A stretch of 64,000 nucleotides of DNA from NCBI RefSeq assembly GCF_902459465.1, contig NC_047073.1, forward strand, positions 186,001 to 250,000. Reading direction: 5' to 3'. Positions 35,901-44,900 of this stretch are shown one piece after another (the stretch's first letter is position 1; every line of letters starts with the position of its first letter). A program made the position numbers and the translations under genes. Source of the DNA: Asterias rubens (Eukaryota > Echinodermata > Asteroidea > Forcipulatida > Asteriidae). The notes under the pieces were generated by a model. The model searched no databases. It saw nothing but the letters and a program-made list of their open reading frames with translations, and was not told the DNA's origin.

Positions 35901-38900
35901 TAATTGCTAAATATTGGAAGTGGGTTGAGAGGTTTTGACCCATGGAAGGAATGAAATGGCCCAGTGATCAGAGTAATAATGTATTATTATTATTTGATAA
36001 GACGCTTACCCTGGGTTCAAATTTACTGTTATCTGCAGTCAGGAATGCAGCTCTACCGTCTGATAGGACCACAGCCAATCCGGATAGTATCATACTGTAC
36101 TGTGTCTGCTTGAAGGACAGTGAAGTGTCACCAAGTAAAGATTCTGTAAAACACAAACACAGTTGGGTTATTTATAGGTGAGGTTTGCGGAAATCTCTTT
36201 TGGGTAATGATGACCACCCAGCAGGGTGGATATGTGCGCATTACAAGTCTTATTATTATTATTATTATTATTATGTCTCTGTGTGTAATGGTATAATTGT
36301 TTAGAAGAACTATGGTAGAATCTAAAATATAATTCTGAGGTCACGAAAACTACGTCACTTTAGAGGGAGCCGTTTCTCACACTGTTTTATACCATCAGTC
36401 TCTCCATTGCTTGTGACCAAGTATGTTTTTATGCTAACAATTTTGAGTAATAACCAATAGGGTCCCGTGTCTTTAAGACTCTTCATGGATTATCACAGTT
36501 ACTGGATACCTTAACACTATATTATGCAGGAGATGTGATTGACATAAAACCCATTAGGGGCATTCCAGACAAAATGTACTTCGCACTTAGACCTATTTAC
36601 ACAAGTAGTTTACCATGGCAACCTGTGTCCTACATGTAAAGAAAGGTGTATGATCAAGAATGTACACTATGGCTGTACACTATGGCTGTACACTATGGCT
36701 GTACACTATGGCTGTACACTATGGCTGTACACTATGGCTGTACACTATGGCTGTACACTATGGCTGTACACTATGGCTGTACACTATGGCTGTACACTAT
36801 GGCTGTACACTGTGGCTGTACACTGTGGCTGTACACTGTGGCTGTACACTGTGGCTGTACACTGTGGCTGTACACTGTGGCTGTACACTGTGGCTGTACA
36901 CTGTGGCTGTACACTGTGGCTGTACACTATGGCTGTACACTATGCTGTACACTATGGCTGTACACTATGGCTGTACACTGTGGCTGTACACTGTGGCTGT
37001 ACACTATGGCTGTACACTATGCTGTACACTATGGCTGTACACTCTGCTGTACACTATGGCTGTACACTATGGCTGTACACTATGGCTGTACACTATGCTG
37101 TACACTATGGCTGTACACTCTGCTGTACACTATGGCGGTACACTATGGCTGTACACTATGGCTGTACACTATGGCTGTACACTATGGCTGTACACTATGG
37201 CTGTACACTCTGCTGTACACTATGGCTGTACACTATGGCTGTACACTATGCTGTACACTATGGCTGTACACTATGGCTGTACACTATGGCTGTACACTAT
37301 GGCTGTACACAAACCTTTGAATAACTTACTCTGACTGAAAGTGTTTATACATTATGAGAAATGTGAATTATGAAATGAGCTGATAACCCCAATGCACTAA
37401 AACCCTTGGTCTGCCAATTTGGGTGTCAAATTGCATGTTACGACATGGTGTACGTTTTATTCTGTGTGTTGCTTATTTTACACCTGTTACTGGCCAAAAT
37501 TCCATGCCACATACATTGCTTGTGACTCATACTTAGCTGTTGTTTACTTAGCGTTACAACTGAGTGGAATCTTGGCCGGTAATCTAATTTTACTGAGCAA
37601 GGATTTGTTAAGCTTACGCAAATTTTGTGCTTAAGCAGCTCTATGAAATTGGGCCCTGACCTATACCCCTGAAGAGCAAGTTCATAACTGCTTAAGCGGA
37701 AAATATTGCTTAACAAGTTTCTGGTTAGCAAAAACTGAGCAGGAGACCAGTCACAAATTGTACATGCGATATAGTAGTTTGGCTGATACCCTTATTTAGG
37801 TAAGCACTATTTTGTTGTGGAGCTCCATGAATTTGAACCCTGGCCTACAACCCTGAGTTTCATCTGACTTGAGAGATAGTGCAGTGTTATCTGCTATTAT
37901 CAATTGATGGTCTACACCATGTGTACATGTATAAAGAGCTCCTTAGTGCCAGGGACGTGGCCTAATTATGTACACCCTTCATGAGCTCCTTATGACCCAT
38001 GCCTACACCCATGAAGAGCTCTTGAGAGCCCTGGCCTACACACCTGAAGAGCTACACACCCCTGAGTTTCATGTGACTTGAGAGATGGTGCAATGCAATC
38101 TGCTATTATCAATTGATATAGATGAACTAACCTCGTGACTGCTGAAGATCTATGGAGAATGGAATCGCTCTGATTGATATATCCATCATGTGACGTGTGC
38201 TGCCGTCCCATCCTACTCGCATCAATAAACCGTTGCTAGTAGCAACCAATAAGTCGTCCTTAAGACAACATAGACTGTGGAAGACATTAGAAAAAAATTA
38301 CATCTCTTGACTGCTTCGGGACTTCAGATTAGAGGAGACTAGCTCCTTCAAGTCATGACAGCTTGGAATTTCCAACTTCAAATAATCAGCCACCCAATAT
38401 GCATATACTGTTAAAGGGACAAGTTGCCTTGGATCGGGCAAGTTGGTCCATCAAAAGAATCCCAAATTAATTGTCCCCTGGAATCGCATTTTAGTAAAAA
38501 CAAAATAACACATAATACAAAGTTCTATTTATAACACTCATAAATGATTTAATTTTGCCTGGTTTTACCTTCAGTATATTCATTTGATTGTAAACACCTG
38601 TTTTAGATAATAATTGATGACCAACCTGTTAATTCCAGCAGTGATTTGCATTGTGTGAGCATAATCTATCTTCAACATTGGCACTGTGTTGTTGTCTGCT
38701 TCAGTAGTATCACATCTATAATGCGCTGAGCTATTATCAGAGTTTTACAAAATTAATAGTAACAAGGGAATTAAAGGAGCATAACAGAATTGGTAAGAAA
38801 ACAAATTGTCTATATCACAGATTTACATCAAACTTACGCAGTCTTATGATGATGATAGTTGAAAACATCCCTTGAAATTTTTTGTCTGAAATGTCTTATT

Positions 38901-41900
38901 TGATGAGAAATAAATAATCTAATTTTGCATCTGAAGTTTATAGCTCAGTGAGCATTTTATTCAGTTTTGTTTTAACATTGATGACAGTTTGTGAATGACT
39001 AGTTTCTGACCTACCTAGACTGCTTAGTTGTAAAGAGGTGATGGGTTCCCTCCTGCTGCACCTCGAATAACAACAAATGACCTCCTGATGTCTGTAAAGG
39101 AAACCAGCAAACAATACAATTGTTATATTACTACCAACATGGACTTGATGTTCCAGGAAGATTGAATTCACATGGTTGTGTGCTTTGAGATGTCTTGAAT
39201 CCGAGACCTCAGCTGAGATCTCAAATTCAATTCAAATATTTAGTGAGAAATTACTTCTCTCCAAAAACAACGCTACTTCAGAGGGAAGTGCTTTTCAATG
39301 TTTTGTACTATCAACAACTTGTTAGCAAGTAAGTTTTTATGCTAACATATGTTTTGAGCAATTACCAATAATGACAAGTGCCTTTAATAATGCAAACCAA
39401 TTTCTTTTTTACATTTTGTATTTATAAACATATTGCATCTATAGGTGGATGTTCCGCTTCTGTTTTTTAATTTACAAAATTATATTGCAGAGTATTTTGA
39501 ATAACAGAAACTGCTGTACTTTTATTATGTTAATTGGATTGAAGTGTGGTCTGCATTGAACTCTATACATACAACATCTTGGTAGTTATTAAAAAATGAA
39601 ATTAATCATATATTTATTTGAGCATACAGCTGTCTGTGCTTGTTAACCAGTGTAAGATTATGTACCAGTATTTTTCAGTCCTTTGTTCATATGCACATAA
39701 ACACTTGTTTTTATCAAAGCTGTACTCAACACAGACAACACACATCATTTTTTAAACTGACTACCCTGTTTTTGCTAAGCAAGATTCTTTGGTGCTAAGC
39801 AGCATTATAAAATTGAGCCCAGAACAAATAAAGCTAGTGTCAAACCACCCCAACTGCACAGACAACACACACCATTTTTTAACTGATACCCTGTTTTTGC
39901 TAAGCAAGATTCTTCGGTGCTAAGCAGCATTATGAAATTAAGTCAAGAACAAATGAAGCAAAGTGTCAACTCACCCCAACTGCGAGTACAGTACAGTCTG
40001 GTTTCCATTCTGCACATAGATTGGTTCCATGTACTATGACTGAATCATCAGATCGTCTGAAAGTCACTATCAACACACACGGCTGTTAAAGAAAAAATAA
40101 TTTACAAAATGTTAAATTTGCATCAGGGATAAAGAACATTTAATTTGATAATACCCATAGACATGTACATTGATGTAAGATATTATACCATACATCGTTG
40201 GTGTAAAAGGTTTTGTTCAGAGGATTCACCAGAAAGGTTTTGAATTTTCTCTTAGCACATCTTTATATTATTCAAATGGCTCAGAGTTTAAACTTACTTT
40301 TAAGAAATAAGTATTTTAGCGCGCATCTTATTTTTGTTGTATTAACTTTTGTATTTTTTAAACAAATGATTCCTTGGAACAGGATACTTACAAAGTATTT
40401 GTATGTACCAAAATTCCAGGCTTGGTATGTGCACATTTAATTTCACAATTTGTATGCAGCTTCAAAGAATAACTGCCTGAACATTATAAATACATGTATG
40501 GTCCAATTATTTTTCCAATTTGTGAGCATTCTTCCACCTCTAAACCAATGAATGAGCATTCTTCCACCTCTAAACCAATGAATGAGCATTCTTCCACCTC
40601 TAAACCAATGAATGAGCATTCTTCCACCTCTAAACCAATGAATGAGCATTCTTCCACCTCTAAACCAATGAATGCTTCATTTACCACATGATTGACTACT
40701 CCCTGCCCCGCCCCTTTATCGAATGGACAGGACACGTATGGACCACACCCACTTTGTATCAGTATGCCATGATCTATATGACCTCTGACACTGTCCTACT
40801 TTCCACACATACTCTGCTATGGTCTACTAAACCACAGGGAGTTGTAAATAAAGGGATCTTGATGCCCGACTACAGCACTCTGAGTCTGATCAGGTTGGTC
40901 CTTGCTCTGTACAAAGAGAAAGGCTCTGTAGATAAGGCTAGGCCTTTTCAAAGTGTCAAAAATCTCAGGGTCGGAGCAGGTTCTGAACCGGAGATTTTGT
41001 TCACCCTGCTTCACACTGTAAAAATTTCAACCCGCCTCCGATCAGGGTAGCATGCTCTAGCCAGATTGAAATCAACCCTGAAAGGGACCAGGGTTGAAAA
41101 TCTCAATCCCGATCAAAATTGTATTTTTCGGCATGATCCGTTATATGGTTTATCATTAATCTACACTTTTGTACAATACTATGTATATATGTATACTTAT
41201 GTAGCTGGTCATTGAGTACATGTACTTCAATATTGCGTCCTATTGATTTGTGTAATGAAACATAACAGGTGGATGTACATTACTATTCCTGGATAAAACC
41301 ATCGTGCATAGAATGCCACCAAAACACAATCATGAGAAAGTGTTAACTCAATAGATATTCTAATGTAGTAGACAACCTGTGTAAACACTAGTTGAATCTA
41401 ACTAGGGAGGTATGTATCTTACTACAAATATAAAGCCTCCTGGAACTTCACTTGAATTATCTGTAGCGACAGTTTATAAATTTGTTTTAGTGCAGTCTTC
41501 TTCAGTCTACAAATACACCCAGTAACCCCCCCCCCCCCCAAAGAAGAAAAACACTGGAATAATGTTACAACAAGATTGCAGTGGAAAAACTGAACTTTAC
41601 CAAGGACAAAGATTGGCCTTGGGTGTATTTCCAACCCAAATTCCTTGGCTTAAAGTCAACCCAATCTTTGAGCAATACACAGTGCATTTTATGGGCCAAC
41701 AAACAATGTAATTTTTGTGTTTATTTTACACTGTCTGTCCTTCCTGCAACGTTACTTGCCTGGAATTTCATCTTTGAGAGGGAAAGGTCATTTTTATTTT
41801 GCAAAGGGCGCCTTCCGATGGGAAAATCTTAAAAGTCTGCAGGAAACACTGGCTGGAAACTTTTGGAGAGCACCATCACCATGACCAGGGGCAACAGAGG

Positions 41901-44900
41901 CCAGGGGCAGCAGAGGCCAGGGGCAACAGAGGCCAGGGGCAACAGAGGCCAGGGGCAGCAGAGGCCAGGGGCAAAAGAGGCATTGGCCTCGTTGTAAGAT
42001 GGCCCAGCGAGATTTAGCCAGGATTGTCAGCTAATAATAAAGGAGCGTTGACTTTTGATGTTTCTACTGTCCTCCCCAGCGGAAGGCATATGGTCCCAGA
42101 CCCACTTAGGTGATTTAGGGTAGCCTCAGACAACATGTCTGTATCCTGTAGACAGAAGATCAATGTTTGTACAATACAATACGAATCCCATCGTGCTCTA
42201 ATTTCCTTTCTGTCTGTTACCCAAACATACATAATGGCTTCTCATTATGCATCACTATGTCCTACCATACATTACCAGCATCATGGCTCCTCACCATGTA
42301 CATGTATCACTATACAGAAAAGAGAGTGGACACTATTGGTAATTATCGAAGACCAGTCTTCTCAGTTGGTGTATCTCAACATGCCCAAAATAACAAACCT
42401 TTGAAAATTTGAACTCAATTGGTCATCAAAGTTTCGAGATATTTTAATGGAAAAAAAAAAACACCCTTGTCACACGAAGTTGTGTGCTTTCAGATGAAAT
42501 CTAATTCGGAGGTCTCAATATCAAATTCATATACTTTAGTGGAAAATTACTTCTATCTCGAAAAACTAAGTTACTTCAGAGGGAGCTGTTTCTCACAATG
42601 TTTTATACTATCAACAGCTCTCCATTACTCGTGACCGAGTAAGTTTTCATGCTAACAATTATTTTGAGTAAACCAATAGTGTCCAGTGCCTTTAAAAGTC
42701 TGTCTGCTAAACTGGAGACGGGTAGCTTGATTTCAAAATTCTAACCAGATGCCTTTCCTGCTACAGTGCTAGCTGTCTGGCTATGGTGACACATTCATTT
42801 CACATAATTTCCCCTCTTTTAATTAACAATTTTACTGATTTCCACTTTTAGATTCCAAGAACTTGAACCCATATTTAAAAGATAGAAAAACAAAAGAAAG
42901 CTTAGGCCTACTACATGTAGTTTGAATTTCTCCTTTTTGTGCGGAGGTTGACTATCGAAACAAGGTTGACCAATAACAGTTTGAGATTCAAGAATCCTCA
43001 TCGTTTAATGAATGCATTCTTGTTCGCAGATAGTTGTTTGCAAATCTTCACAATTGTTATACTACCATTAATTTAACATGTGAAAACAAAAAGATTAAAG
43101 CTTGAAATTAGAGCATTAAAAAACATCGATCCCATTGACAACTGAAAGATCACTAGGGGTCATTGACCTCAGTCTATGGTCAGATTTCTTCCTCCAGGTG
43201 CAACAAGAATATGCAAGTACTGGTTTATAATTCGATAAGATGGATTACAAACAACAGTCAGCACTCAGCAGTTCATCAAGAAATGTTAAAGGAGATGTGT
43301 ACCACTAATATATTGGGCTCAAAGAAACCTCAACTTTTACGGTTTCAAATTTCAATACTGTGAAGTGATACTTTATCCCCGGGTAGAAGATGAAAATTTA
43401 ACATCTTTTCAATATTGTGTGTAAAAAGTACCTGCTAAAAAAATCTGTACCTACCCACACAATGAAGGGCCTACACATAGGTTTTCTGAGATGCAATAAG
43501 ATTATTTAGTATAAACCAAAAATAATATCAAATCCTTTTGAGTCAATTGAATGTTTGTACCCAAATTTATAACATTAAAACGCATTGGTGTTAAAAACAC
43601 ACAAGAACGACATTAAACAAAACAACATCCCTAACAAACATACATTTTTATTGTATTTTTTCACAAAAAACAGGATCACCTTATTTATGAAAATGTTAAC
43701 AAGTTGGTTGTGTATACCGAGTAGTTTTGAGGAGAGTAGAAGGAGGAAGGCTTATACATAGCCTGGGGTTAAAAATTTAATGATGTGAGACTGAAGGTGT
43801 GAGGTAGAGCTCACGTTGCCAATTAAATACACATGCTGGCTAGATAGTGGAAGAGAGAATAAATCCATTCAACTGAAATCTCAGTGTGAGCTGTGTGAGC
43901 TGTAGGTGACAGCTCTGTAGCACAACGACATGCAGGCCTACTTGCATTATGTCGGCATACAGTATAGAAAATGGAAGTGTACAATTTGACATGTCCGGTT
44001 TTAGAATTTCTTGCACGGTTTATGAAGACAATTTTACCTGCCACTTTCAACTTTGCAAAATGCCAAATCCTAAGAACACTACTAATAATTTAAGACAGTT
44101 GGACAAAACAAAAAATCAGGTTTTATTTATTTATTTTTTATTTTCAAGTGTGTACAAGTGTTGGGTCAATTTTTGTTTAATCTTTCAGACATTTTTAAAG
44201 AAAGCACTCAAAGTACACTTGGATAAAGAAGAAACTCAAAGGGCAGGATGAACATAATGGTTTGTAGAAAGTATTTTATTGTGGGGTATAATGTTCCAAA
44301 TATTATTATGTTAGTTTAGGACAGATACACTGTATCCCAACTACATCCGTTCAATGAATTAAGGCCAAAAGGAAAACATACTGCAGGTGGGTAACACTTT
44401 TGCTATTGAATAAGATTAATATTGTGATTGATTTGTGGCAGAACCTACAACTGGGTGGGTGTCAAACAATTGTCATTGCTCATCATTTTACATGCACACA
44501 ATGAACATACAACTGGGTGGGTGTTGGTGTTACCATTGCTACACTTGTTGTAGGTACAGTTTGGACTGTATATTTTGGGCTTTTGTTTTGGCAAAAGGTC
44601 AAAGAAGTGGGGTCAGTCTCTCAATAAATAACCCTGAACCCAATTTAGTCAATCTATGCTCCTGCCAGCCACAGGTCTTGTACTGGCATTGCCTAGAGGC
44701 CACGGAGGTAATGGGCTAGTCATGGCCTCTGTTGCCCTGGTCTTGGACTTGGTGCCCCTTCAAAAGTTTCCCATATACTTTAACATTTTCAGATGGAAGT
44801 GCCCTTTGCCCACAAATTGGCCTTGTGGCCTGTCAAAGATGAAATTCCATGCCTACAGTCTATTACTCATGCCTGTCATACTCAAGAAACATACAATCCA

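Noticed and set aside
36646..37334. Three overlapping 224-aa ORFs
   Set aside because: A 13-bp repeat without stops is open in every forward frame; no start context, splice pattern or family signal.
40688..41050. 120-aa ORF in RIC1 intron 1
   Set aside because: No recognisable family, no splice context, and it starts inside a minisatellite flank; length is within chance for this many frames.
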